From: Muscardinus avellanarius
Taxonomy: Eukaryota > Chordata > Mammalia > Rodentia > Gliridae
Reading direction: 5' to 3'
NCBI GenBank assembly: GCA_963383645.1
Contig: OY726571.1
Span: 82,699,388 to 82,763,387 of the forward strand
DNA length: 64,000 bases
A program made the translations under genes and the position numbers. Of the stretch, positions 1 through 8,994 are shown in pieces (the first letter of the stretch is position 1; the number at the start of each line of letters is the position of its first letter). The notes beneath the pieces were generated by a model. It was not told the DNA's origin. It was given only the letters and a program-made list of their open reading frames with translations, and searched no databases.

Positions 1-350
1 CAGGAGTTATTTCTTGGGAAGAAAGGACAGGAAATACCTGAAGTCCCCTGGTGTGTGTGGCAGGGAACTTGATGACAGGTGTGCCTTTGGAGATGGGTGG
101 GGAGGAAATCAGAAAGAAGAGGACAGGCAGCCAGCACATACTGCTGCTGGAAGTCAAGCCATGCCTCCTGCACTGCAGAGGGCTACCATCTGCTTTCCTG
201 CCCTGGTTGGGCAAGGACCCTTCGTGAACATGTCTGCCCACTGCTTACAGAGAGGACACACTTCATCTAAACACCTCGAGGAACCTCCTCAGAAGGCTTC
301 ATGTGACCGCCTTTGAAATTGAATACAATTTCTCCCAAAACAGAGTGGGG

Positions 351-399
<49 letters not shown>
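351..399. repeat. (TTG)n microsatellite
   Basis: About sixteen uninterrupted TTG units are seen directly. Translating through it gives only a poly-valine run, so it is not coding. Confidence 0.95.
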
Positions 400-400
<1 letters not shown>

Positions 401-1670
401 GCTACTTAGTGATGTTGCTAGTGATAAATCTAAGCCCTTTTAGGTGGGTGAGGTTAAGCGGTAAAACTTACCTGCTATCACAAATTCATGTCCATTATAG
501 TAGGTGTTTAGGAATCCCATCTATCCACATCTTTCAGCGTCGCATCTATTCCATCAGCTGAAGGCACTGGAATGCAAACTTGGCCTTCCCCACCAAGAGC
601 TCCTGCTCGTCCTGTCAAGGTGGCGGATGAAACAATTGGATTGCGCCTTTGCACAGCGGAGCAGAAGCCTGAGGTGGCCCCGGCGAGGCACCTATGAGGA
701 GGGGCAGGCTGGAGATAGAAAACGGGGTGCTAGAGGCAGGCCATGTGGAAGTCTTGTAGGCCAGGATAACACTTTGGAGTTTAACTCTGACAAAGGAAGC
801 CATTTGGAACCCACACTTAGTAACCCAATACGCTTCGGTGGCCTACTTATCTTAATTTTCCTCAGCTCCTTAAGGTTCATTTTCTTAGGCCTTGCATTCT
901 AATTTATGTATATCTGTATGCAATAAAAACTACATAAGCATATATACCATATATTAAGATATCATTATTTAAGATTTCTCCCACATAAATAAGTAATATA
1001 GATATATGTCAAGTTATCTGAAATCTTTTGTGAAATCAAATAATATTCATATATTTATATGTATGCCACTCTGTGACAATGAATATATGTGTTAAAAAGT
1101 CAAAAGTTATATTAATTGTTTTGAGTTAACATTACTGTTTAATATGAGGTGCTATGTTAGGTCAAAACACGTAATAATGAAATTCAGACATGGAAATTTT
1201 ATTCCTATTCAGACTACAAGGAAATGCAAAATCCTAGTGGTAACAATGATCTCTTATTTAATGTAGCCATGCAGAGAGACACAATGTTTGTCCTATTATA
1301 ACAGACAGTCCTAGTATAAATATTATGGGCAAGCCCTAGGTCACTGTGTCTCAAGTCTCATGATGTTGATCCATAAATATTTTGAATTTGAACTTTAGAC
1401 TTTACTTATTCTTCCTGCAGTTTCTAAAAACAACCTCACTAACTCTGCTGATGGCAGCCTGTGGAAAGCAGGTGAGCAGATGTTACAGTAAGTAAGAAAT
1501 GTGAAAAAAATGTTTAGTTTCAAATCCAAAAGACAATGTTCAGTATTTAATGTATTTGTGCATACTTGTCATTGGTATTTATAAAGTGGGTTAAGCCTGT
1601 CTACAGGCTGCTTACTGAATAACTTCATGAAATATATACTGGATATATGTAATATATATACTGGAGATAT

Positions 1671-1698
1671 ATAGATATAGATATAGATATAGATATAG
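1671..1698. repeat. (AGATAT)n short tandem repeat
   Basis: Four to five copies of a six-base AGATAT unit lie in an AT-rich stretch. Confidence 0.8.
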
Positions 1699-1901
1699 AA
1701 TGTCTTAGATATATACTGGAATGTCAGTATAGGAAAAGTGACATTCCTGTAGCTCTTTCCAATGAAATTATTTGGTGCTCTGACTAGTACTGATGGTATC
1801 AAACAGTCTAATGTTCGCATTGATTTTTAGGGGCCTCAATTTTCAAGAATGGTGACTTACATTGTGTCTAAACCTTTGCAATGAACAAAGCTACACAATA
1901 T

Positions 1902-2211
1902 AGTTAGCCTTCTGTATCCATGGATTCAACTGATTTCAGATCCAAAGTCCTCAAACAAAAATGCATCTGTACTGAACTGTACAGACTTTTTTCCTTATCA
2001 TTATTCTCTAAAAAATATAGTATAACAACAATTTACATAGCCTTTACACTAAATCACTGTAATGTAAGTACTCTGGAGATGATTTAAAGTACACAAGAGA
2101 ATATATGTAAGGTTAGATGCAAGTACTGTAAAATTATGTGTAAGGGACTTGAATATCTGTGGGTCTGGGGATTCTAAAACTTATTCCTTCCCCAAATACT
2201 GAAGAATAACT
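1902..2211 (+). mobile_element. Tigger-type DNA transposon fragment (MER2-like)
   Basis: The internal text around 'gtactgaactgtacagac', the 'aacaatttacatagc' segment and the 'gggacttgaatatctgtgg' end follow the order of a non-autonomous TcMar-Tigger element of MER2 type. A second, better-preserved copy at 31844-32418 shares this order. The ends are degraded. The family name is from memory of the consensus. Confidence 0.6.
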
Positions 2212-2291
2212 AGTGATTATTTTAGAAAGAGGAATGCAAATCATGATTTCATACCAATATTTTCAATTCAAATTTGTGCTTAATGAAGTTT

Positions 2292-2498
2292 TTTTGTGTG
2301 TGGGTCTGGGGGTGGAACTCAGGGGCATTCGACCTCTGAGCTACACCCCCTGCCCTATATTTTATTCTTTATTTTGAAACTGGGTCTCACTGAGTTGCAG
2401 AAGGCCTCACTAGGTAGCTGAGGCTGTCCGCAAACCGTGATCCTCAGGTCTTAGCCTCCGGAATGCTGGGATTACAAGCATGCACCACCACGCCCAGC
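2292..2498 (-). mobile_element. Dimeric SINE (B1-dID), older subfamily
   Basis: Read on the minus strand, a B1 (7SL-like) arm is followed by a shortened tRNA-Ala/ID arm. On the plus strand this shows as the ID arm near 2300-2350, then the T-rich linker, then the B1 arm ending near 2498. Flanks 2277-2291 and 2499-2513 match at 14 of 15 bases around 'tgcttaatgaagttt', a target-site duplication. Confidence 0.85.
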
Positions 2499-2619
2499 TG
2501 CTTAGTGAAGTTTTACTTGGATTTTTATTTTTATCTTTCACTGAAAGTTCTTATTGACAAAACTTCTTGTTTGCTTTATTTTATCGTAAATAAATAAGTT
2601 TCAAAATAAGAAAAGTTAA

Positions 2620-3130
2620 GCTGGGTGGTGCACACTTATAATCTTAGTACTTGGGAAGCTGAGATAGGAGGATTGCAGGTTCAAGGCCAGCTTCAGCAAC
2701 TCAGCAAGACTTTGTTTCAAATATAAAAAATAGCCAGGTGTGGTGGCGCAGGCTTGTAATCCTCGTGCTTGGGAGGCAGAGACAGGAGGATCACGTAGGT
2801 TTGAAGCCAGCGTGCTGACTTAAGAGAACCTGTTTCAAAATATAATTTTTAAAAAGGTATGGGGTTGCCGGGAGTGGTGGCGCACGCTTGTAATCCCCGC
2901 GCTTGGGAGGCAGAGACAGGAGGATCGCGCAGGTTCGAAGCCAGCCGCGTGCGCTGGCTTAGGAGACCCTGTTTCCAAATAAAAAAATGTAAAAATAGGT
3001 CTGGGAGTGTAGCCCGGAGGTAGAAGGGCTTCCAGGAACCCCAGTACCACCAAAAAAAAAAAAAAAAAAAAAGGTATGGGGTTGTAGCTCAGAAGTAGAA
3101 TGCCCTCTTGGTTCATTCTCTGATACTAAA
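2620..3130 (+). mobile_element. Composite SINE: B1, second B1, and split ID arm
   Basis: An older B1 arm (2620-2725) is followed by a second B1 arm of the younger type (2732-2846). An old-type ID arm follows and is split by the younger element at 2867-3069; the ID text resumes near 3075 as 'ttgtagctcagaagtagaa'. Layered insertion explains the arrangement better than one element with three arms. Confidence 0.7.
2867..3069 (+). mobile_element. Young B1-dID SINE nested in older SINE
   Basis: This is a GC-rich B1 arm ('gcttgtaatccccgcgcttg'), a linker, then the young ID arm ('agtgtagcccggaggtagaa') and a poly-A tail. The host text 'aaaaaggtatggggtt' appears on both sides, at 2851-2866 and again just after the tail (about 3070-3085). 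That is the target-site duplication proving insertion into an ID arm. Confidence 0.9.
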
Positions 3131-3615
3131 AAAGAAAAAGAAAAAATAGTGACTTAAATTTATGTAAGCATCTCCAAGGCAGCTAAGAGTAAAATCTTAA
3201 GTCATAAATTTTATCCTTAGAAAAGGGGCAACATAAAACAAAATTCAGGTGGGCAAGAGCATATAGAAATAAGGTTGGGACTGAGAAATGTTGGGATTTC
3301 CATGTAATCCCAACATGGAAGGCTAAACATAAATGTAATGCAGAGATTAAAAAAAAAAATTCATAGAGAACTCACACTGGAGTCCCGGTTGTCATCTGTC
3401 GTCCACATCTCACCTTGCGCAGGACACTGTGAGATTGCACCACAACTGGATTATATTCTGATACTTTCCAGACAAAGTGAGACTTATAGTAGACCAGCCT
3501 TACTAACCAGAGCAGCCCACAGGTGGACAAGCTCTGGAATTGCATTAGAAACACAGACACTCAGGCCTTCCCCAGAGCTCTCCTCTGTGCCATGATCTGC
3601 TTCTTCTTCTTCTAC

Positions 3616-4440
3616 TTTTTTTTTTTAAGAAAAACTTACCTTGTGTTTTTCTTTTTCATATATTTTTATTGGTGCATTGTAGTCAAACATCTTAATGGAA
3701 TAAAAATTTTGTGGAGATATACATGCACACATCACCCAATTAGCCTTTTTCTGATCCCCATCCCATTCCCTCCCCCTCCCTCCTCCCCATGCTTGATTTA
3801 GTAATTGACTTGGATATGTTTGTTTAAGTACATCATGTGCTTTAAGAGTTTCCATCTTCTCCCCTCTCAACCCCTCAGATAGGTCACCTTAACTGCTCTT
3901 CTATAGGGCCCCTTCTTCAACTAGAGTTCCTCCTATTACCCATTTCTCCCTAGTTTTCGCATATTAGGGAAAGCATCTGATTTCTTATTTTTTGTGACAT
4001 TTCCCTGTAGATGCCATAATTTTATGGCTGGGTAAAATTCCATTGTGTATATATCCCATAGTTTTGTAATCCACTCATCTCTCCCTTTCTGGTTGTCATA
4101 ATTTCATCAAAAGGGAAATAGTATAAAAAATAAAAGTAGGACTTCCAAGAGTCGGGTATGGAGAAGTAGAAACTCTAATGTATTACTGGTGGAATTGCAA
4201 ATTAATGCAACTACTTTGAAAACAGCATGGAAGATCCTCAGAAGAATGAAAACGAACCTACCATATGGCCCAGCAATACCACCTATGGGTATCAAACCCC
4301 CCAAATGAAAACCAAACTACCAAACTAATGCACGAGCATCTATTCATAGATAGAGGCACAAGTCAACTTTCCCAAAACTAGGGAACCAGCCAAGATGTCC
4401 ATCAACAGATGAGTAGATCACGATATGCTTTATAAGGAGG
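3616..4440 (-). mobile_element. L1 3' end with 5' inversion (twin-primed)
   Basis: From about 4110 down to 3640 the minus strand reads the end of L1 ORF2 and the L1 3' UTR, ending in 'actacaatgcaccaataaaa' and an A-tail (T-run near 3617). From about 4115 to 4440 the plus strand reads the ORF2 part that should precede it, recognisable from 'ctaccatatggcccagcaat'. The two halves meet head to head, the usual product of twin-primed reverse transcription. No intact ORF remains. Confidence 0.75.
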
Positions 4441-5429
4441 TCACAGGGGATTCCTGGGCACAGTAGAGGTTGAGAAGCACTGGCTGGAAAGATGAGCAGC
4501 AGTGGACATTCCAGGAAGAGGAGGAGGTCATTCCATGCCAAGCTTGCTTGCAGCTTTGGGTGGAAAGGTTTTGGTCTTTTGGGAGAGTGAAGGAGAGCGA
4601 ACACACTGAAGCCAAGACCAGATGACAGAGGTGGGTCTGTAGAGCATGCATCAAGCAGGGCCTTTGAAGTCCTCGGTTTGGGACCTGCCCTCTGCTCTCA
4701 ACCTCTGCTCTCTGGACCCCCTTGGAGCCTTCAGTTTCCACGTCTGCCACAGAGCAAGGATCTTCTCCTCCTAGTGAATAAGCGTAGGCTGAGAGGTAGA
4801 GTCCTCTGCAGACTGTCCAGCACCACCCAACTATTGTGTTGTCAGATGGTCACAGAAGGTGACCTCAAGAATGACTCTAACCTTTGTGTGTGTTTCTCTT
4901 CTTTCTGAAAGCTAAGGAGAAAGGACAGGGCTTTCAAACAACACAAAACAAAAAGTAGAAGCAAAACACCTAACCCAAACCAAAACAACCACAGAAGAAA
5001 ACTCAACAGACCATCCAGGCCTCTGCTTCAAAGTGAAGGCCTTGAATTCTATACTCTGTCATTCCCATTATTTACTCTTATTAATTAAAGTGTCCAGTTT
5101 CCAAAGCTCTTACCTACAAGCAGGGCTCCTTCTTGGATACACCTTTGTAATTCTAACCTGGGCTTGGACCTGTGACAGGTGGCCCAGAGAGGAGCTTCTG
5201 TTTGTTCTCCTTTTTCACATTCTGCTGTGTAGCCCCAGGCACTGAACTAGCTAATCAGCTTGATTTATAACCTGAAACCACTCCACCTCCTCCCGTATCT
5301 GTTACTGACATTTATATAACACAGGTCCTCAAAGGTGTTCACAGCAGCACTTTCTGCCATACACCTTTTTATTGTCCATAACAGTTGAAGTATTTTTTTA
5401 ATTTTAGTTTAAAATTCTCCATTTAATTG
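4441..5429. other. Intergenic, nothing recognised
   Basis: I see no gene, SINE or LTR signature here. Short open frames such as 4678-4908 and 5033-5245 have no family resemblance. Confidence 0.5.
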
Positions 5430-5605
5430 GAGATGACATGCAAAATGTTCTGGATTTGGAAGAGTTCATATTTTCAGATTAGGGATGTTCAACTTGGTAA
5501 AGCTTGAAAATATTCTAAAATTAAAAAAAAAAGCACTCTGAAATCTGAAACACTCCTGATTCTAAGCATTTCAGATAAGGGATTCTCAGCTCCTACATAG
5601 GTTGT
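5430..5605. mobile_element. Tigger-type fragment (Tigger2/MER8-like)
   Basis: The text 'ttcagattagggatgttcaa' and the end 'catttcagataagggattct' follow the palindrome-like arrangement of the Tigger group whose ends read 'gataagggatactcaacctg'. It is diverged, so it is old. Family name from memory. Confidence 0.55.
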
Positions 5606-5698
5606 AGATTCATTCATTATCATCTCTGAGGAGATAGAAAGGAAATAGGCAGATAGGGAAAAGTCCTTGGTAGAAAAAAGTTAATTTCCTGAGTTTCC

Positions 5699-6492
5699 TG
5701 AGGGGAGACAAATACCTGAAATTCCAAAGGCTCAGAGATAAGAAGACCAGAGCTTCACAAAGCCATCTGTTTACTAATCAACAAACCCAAGGAGCAAGTC
5801 TGGTATTCCTGAAAGGAGACCCTTCAAAGGACTTGCAAATACCCTATGCAAATTCTGAGAGCTACTTCCCAGAATTCTCCTTGGAATCCCAAAGTCACCC
5901 TAACCAAAAGAGGTTGCAAACGATCAGGCCTTCCACCTTAGTCAGATGACAAAAGGGGGACTTTCCCTCTCAGGACCCCCTCCCCCTTTGGGAAGGTCTC
6001 TCGCAGGTCATGTTGGCCCTGAGAGAAGGCAGAGTGCATCTGAGGGCACGTGGCTCAGGCGACTCTCGAGTAGTGACCTGAAGGCCTCTGCTGGACATCA
6101 AGGCTGGCCAGGCCCCTAGAGGTGACCTGTACCTCTTTTCTGGCAGATCCTGTGGACTCTGGGAGAAAGTAGTTTGCAACTGACGGGCACCGCCCCTTTG
6201 GGGTGTTCAGCCACTTTTCTCTATTCCCTTCTGGCAGATAGCGCGGACTCTGGAAGAAAGCAGCCTGCACCTGAATGCAATTCGGCTTGGGCTACTCTCA
6301 AGTATTGTCCTGAAGGTGGCTGCTGGACCCAGAGTTCCAGCCCCTTTGGGGTGTTCAGCTACTCTACCCCACCCCCATTCCCTGCTACTTCCAATAAACC
6401 TTTTACTCCCCTTCCTGGGGTCTACGGGTATCATTCTTCACTCACTGTAGACGAGAACTCACCGGGTTTCCTCTCAAGAAACCCCTGTTTCA
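5699..6492 (+). mobile_element. Probable solo LTR of an endogenous retrovirus
   Basis: A block opening with TG and closing with CA ('ctgtttca') carries a polyadenylation signal near 6392 ('ccaataaacctttt'), followed by a C/T-rich stretch and a closing region typical of LTRs. Inside it, a unit beginning 'gcccct' and containing 'ctggcagat...ggactctgg' recurs from about 6112, 6191 and 6339. No gag, pol or env is nearby. Ends are uncertain and I see no clear target duplication. Confidence 0.5.
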
Positions 6493-7860
6493 TCACCATC
6501 CTCAGAAAAATATCTAAATGATGAAAAAATGCTAAAAAGTAAATACCAACATCACTTATTCCCACCATCCAGAGTCAAGCACTAGTAGCCTGGCTATTTA
6601 CTTCTGGCCTCCCATAGGCCCCATTAACCTTTTCAAAAATGCACAGTAATATATATATTCATTTATTTTTTTTAAAAAAGTATAAAAGAACATTATAGAA
6701 AAAAAGCAAAAAAAAAAATCCCCTTTGACACCCTCCCATCTGGACTTGTTTACTACACCCTAAAACATCCTTATGGATTTGATAGATCTAAATTTAGAAT
6801 TGTTTTGTCTTGTGTATCTGTATTACCATGCTATACCCATCAGCCATTCCCACAGACATTTTGTATCTGAGCTCTGTCCATACTTTATTAACAAATTTAT
6901 TTTTTGTAGCTGTATAGTAGTCCAAGTAGCCCATCATGTTTATGTGTCAGTCACATCCCCCTTTCAGTGAACCTTTAAGGCATTTCCAACTTCTCACCTC
7001 ATCAAATTGTGGGGCGATAAATAGTCCTGCGCGTTTCTCTTAAAGCATATGTGGCTATGCTTCTCTAGGACTGAATCCTACCAAAGGAGATGGTGGGGAC
7101 ACAAGATACACACTTCTTTAGTTTAAACAAGAATTGCTCACCTGCCTTCTAAAAAGTCTATTTCAATTGATCCTCCAATCTATATAAGTTACATGCCTCT
7201 CCATGCTTTGCAAAAACTTCTTGTTTTTGTCAAACTTGTTCAAGTATAATTTTTACAGAAGTATGACTCAAAATTTTGGATCACTTTTCTTAAAATGAAA
7301 AAAAAATTATCAATCCTATAGATTTTTTTAAAATGGCATTTTGTGGTGTTTCCATCTGAGGGACTTCTCAGGTTCTTGCTATTTTTTCATGGCCATCTAG
7401 TTTTCTCTAGTTCCAGGATTCATTAAACAAATAAATATCACTAATGTGAAAGCACTTTCTTTGGCAACTAGGAATGCCTGGCACAAACTCAAGAACAACC
7501 GTAAAAAACGAGGCCTTTTAAGTAAGAGGGGAGTGAAGATCTGATTGTCCCTGCACACAGCCAGGAGTCTCCCAAAGCAGGATTCATAAAAGGGCCGTAA
7601 TTCAGGAGGTGCTGGAGGAAGGGGGCTGTGAACGGGAGAGAAGGGAGACAGGAGAGCCTGGAGATAGCACGGCTCTGCCCCCCAGGGCCTAGGTCCCCAA
7701 ACCACAGAGAGGGGTCCTCCCCCAAGTTTACACCAAGAGGGCAGGCTGATCAACACAGGGGGTAAAGATACACCCAGATGCTGAACTTTGAAGACAGGGG
7801 ACCCGCAAGTCACTGGAGCTGTATGAATTAAACTTGGGGGGCTGCAACACCTGGATCGGG
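6493..7860. other. Intergenic, nothing recognised up to the CpG island
   Basis: AT-rich sequence to about 7400, then rising GC toward the promoter. No exon or repeat was identified with confidence. Confidence 0.5.
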
Positions 7861-8594
7861 TCCGGAAACAGCCCACCGGCCGCCAGCCCCTGCGTTTTGG
7901 CCTTGCCTGGGGCTCTGGAGACTTTCCAGGGCTGCTCACAGGCTGTGGGGCTTCTCTGAGCTCCCCCGCTTGGCGCGGGAGAGTCACTTCGGGAACCGAC
8001 TTCCAGCTCTCAAACCGCCCGCGGACACTATCTTCCAGCGAGGAACAGTCTAAACAAACGCGCGACTGTGGACGCGATCTCAGCGGGGGTGTGGGGGGGC
8101 ACATTTCCCAGTTCGACTTCCGAAACCCATCAGACTCTCCAAAGCCGCCCGGCGCACCCCGAGGCGCTCCGAGGGGACCCCGCTCTCCCTCCACCGTCCT
8201 GTCCGGCCTCCCTGGTTGGAGGACGACCCCCAGGGGCCAGTCCACCCGGCCCGGGCCTGTGTGTCCCGCGGCCCCGCCCTGGCCGGCTTAGGCACGCCCG
8301 GAATGCGCGGGCGGGCGCGGGGGGCCCGGGCGTCCAGCCCCGGACTTGCAGCGGGGCGGCCGGGAGGGCCCGGGACCGGCTAGCCCCCCCCCACCCCACC
8401 CCCATCCCGGGCCGGCGACGATCCGCTCCCCTGCAGGAGGAGAAGTCCTGACGCCGGAGGAACGGAAAGAGAAAAAAGTCTCCAGCCCCGGCGAGCCCGC
8501 CAGCGAGAGAGCCGGCCCCGCCCGCGGCCGTCCAGCCCGAGGAAGCGGCGCGGCCCGGGGCGGGGGCGAGGCGGCCGGGCCCCCCTCCCGCCCC

Positions 8595-8600
8595 GACGTC
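8595..8600. promoter_or_regulatory. CRE-like GACGTC core upstream of TATA
   Basis: The palindrome GACGTC lies within 'ccccgacgtcggcgg', about 40 bp upstream of the TATA box. It is the core of an ATF/CREB-type site without the full TGACGTCA. Binding is inference only. Confidence 0.3.
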
Positions 8601-8638
8601 GGCGGCCTCCCGCCCGCCCGCCCGCCCAGGGACGGTCC

Positions 8639-8644
8639 TATAAA
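8639..8644 (+). promoter_or_regulatory. PXDC1: TATA box of PXDC1
   Basis: TATAAA in the context 'gtcctataaagcccc' lies 100 bp upstream of the start codon. At the usual spacing it predicts transcription starting near 8669. A clear TATA box inside a strong CpG island is less common than TATA-less island promoters. Confidence 0.7.
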
Positions 8645-8668
8645 GCCCCCGCCGCCCGCCGAGCGCGG

Positions 8669-8738
8669 AGGCCCGGGCTGCCCGGCGGGGAGGGCGCAGG
8701 GGCAGGGCGCCCCGGCGGGGGCATGCGCGGCCCGCGGC
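8669..8738 (+). other. PXDC1: Predicted 5' UTR of PXDC1
   Basis: The leader between the predicted TATA-directed start and the initiator ATG is about 70 nt and nearly all G and C. It contains one upstream ATG, at 8723. The start site is inferred from the TATA position, not observed. Confidence 0.5.
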
Positions 8739-8758
8739 ATGGCCTCGGCGGTGTTTGA
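8723..8758 (+). CDS. Upstream ORF overlapping the PXDC1 start
   Basis: An ATG at 8723 opens an 11-codon frame ([11 protein letters not shown]) that ends with TGA at 8756-8758, 18 bases beyond the first base of the PXDC1 ATG at 8739 and in another frame. Its context has G at -3 and C at +4, moderate by Kozak rules. The PXDC1 ATG has G at -3 and G at +4, which is stronger. Ribosomes starting here would miss the main ATG, so it could lower translation. Whether it is in the mRNA depends on the start site. Confidence 0.45.
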   Translation: MRGPRHGLGGV

Positions 8759-8994
8759 GGGCACGTCGCTGGTGAACATGTTCGTGCGCGGCTGCTGGGT
8801 GAACGGCGTCCGCAGGCTCATCGTCAGCCGGCGCGGCGACGAGGAGGAGTTCTTCGAGATCCGCACCGAGTGGTCGGACCGCAGCGTGCTCTACCTGCAC
8901 CGCAGCTTCGCCGACCTGCGGCGCCTGTGGCAGCGCCTCCGCGACGCCTTCCCCGAGGACCGGCCCGAGCTGGCCCGCGGGCCGCTGCGGCAAG
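8739..8994 (+). CDS. PXDC1: PXDC1 exon 1 (coding part)
   Basis: It encodes residues 1-85 plus the first base of codon 86. The start ATG at 8739 has a strong context ('gcggcatgg') and gives the expected N-terminus [10 protein letters not shown]. The frame stays open upstream to 8346, but I see no in-frame upstream ATG, so this start is the best choice. The donor at 8995 reads gtgcgg. The exon is extremely GC-rich because it lies in the CpG island. Confidence 0.95.

Larger units (their letters stand above)
1..1901. other. Intergenic, no gene recognised
   Basis: No exon with conserved protein similarity is visible here. The stretch is AT-rich after about 840. It holds a (TTG)n microsatellite near 351-399 and a short hexanucleotide repeat near 1671-1698. 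Short open frames at 14-316 and 504-902 show no recognisable family and look like chance. Confidence 0.6.

Noticed and set aside
313..561. Open frame with a poly-valine run
   Set aside because: It is a translation of the (TTG)n microsatellite and has no other support.
8130..8993. 287-codon minus-strand frame over exon 1
   Set aside because: It mirrors the GC-rich exon 1 and promoter; antisense frames are commonly open in such DNA, and no family is recognisable.
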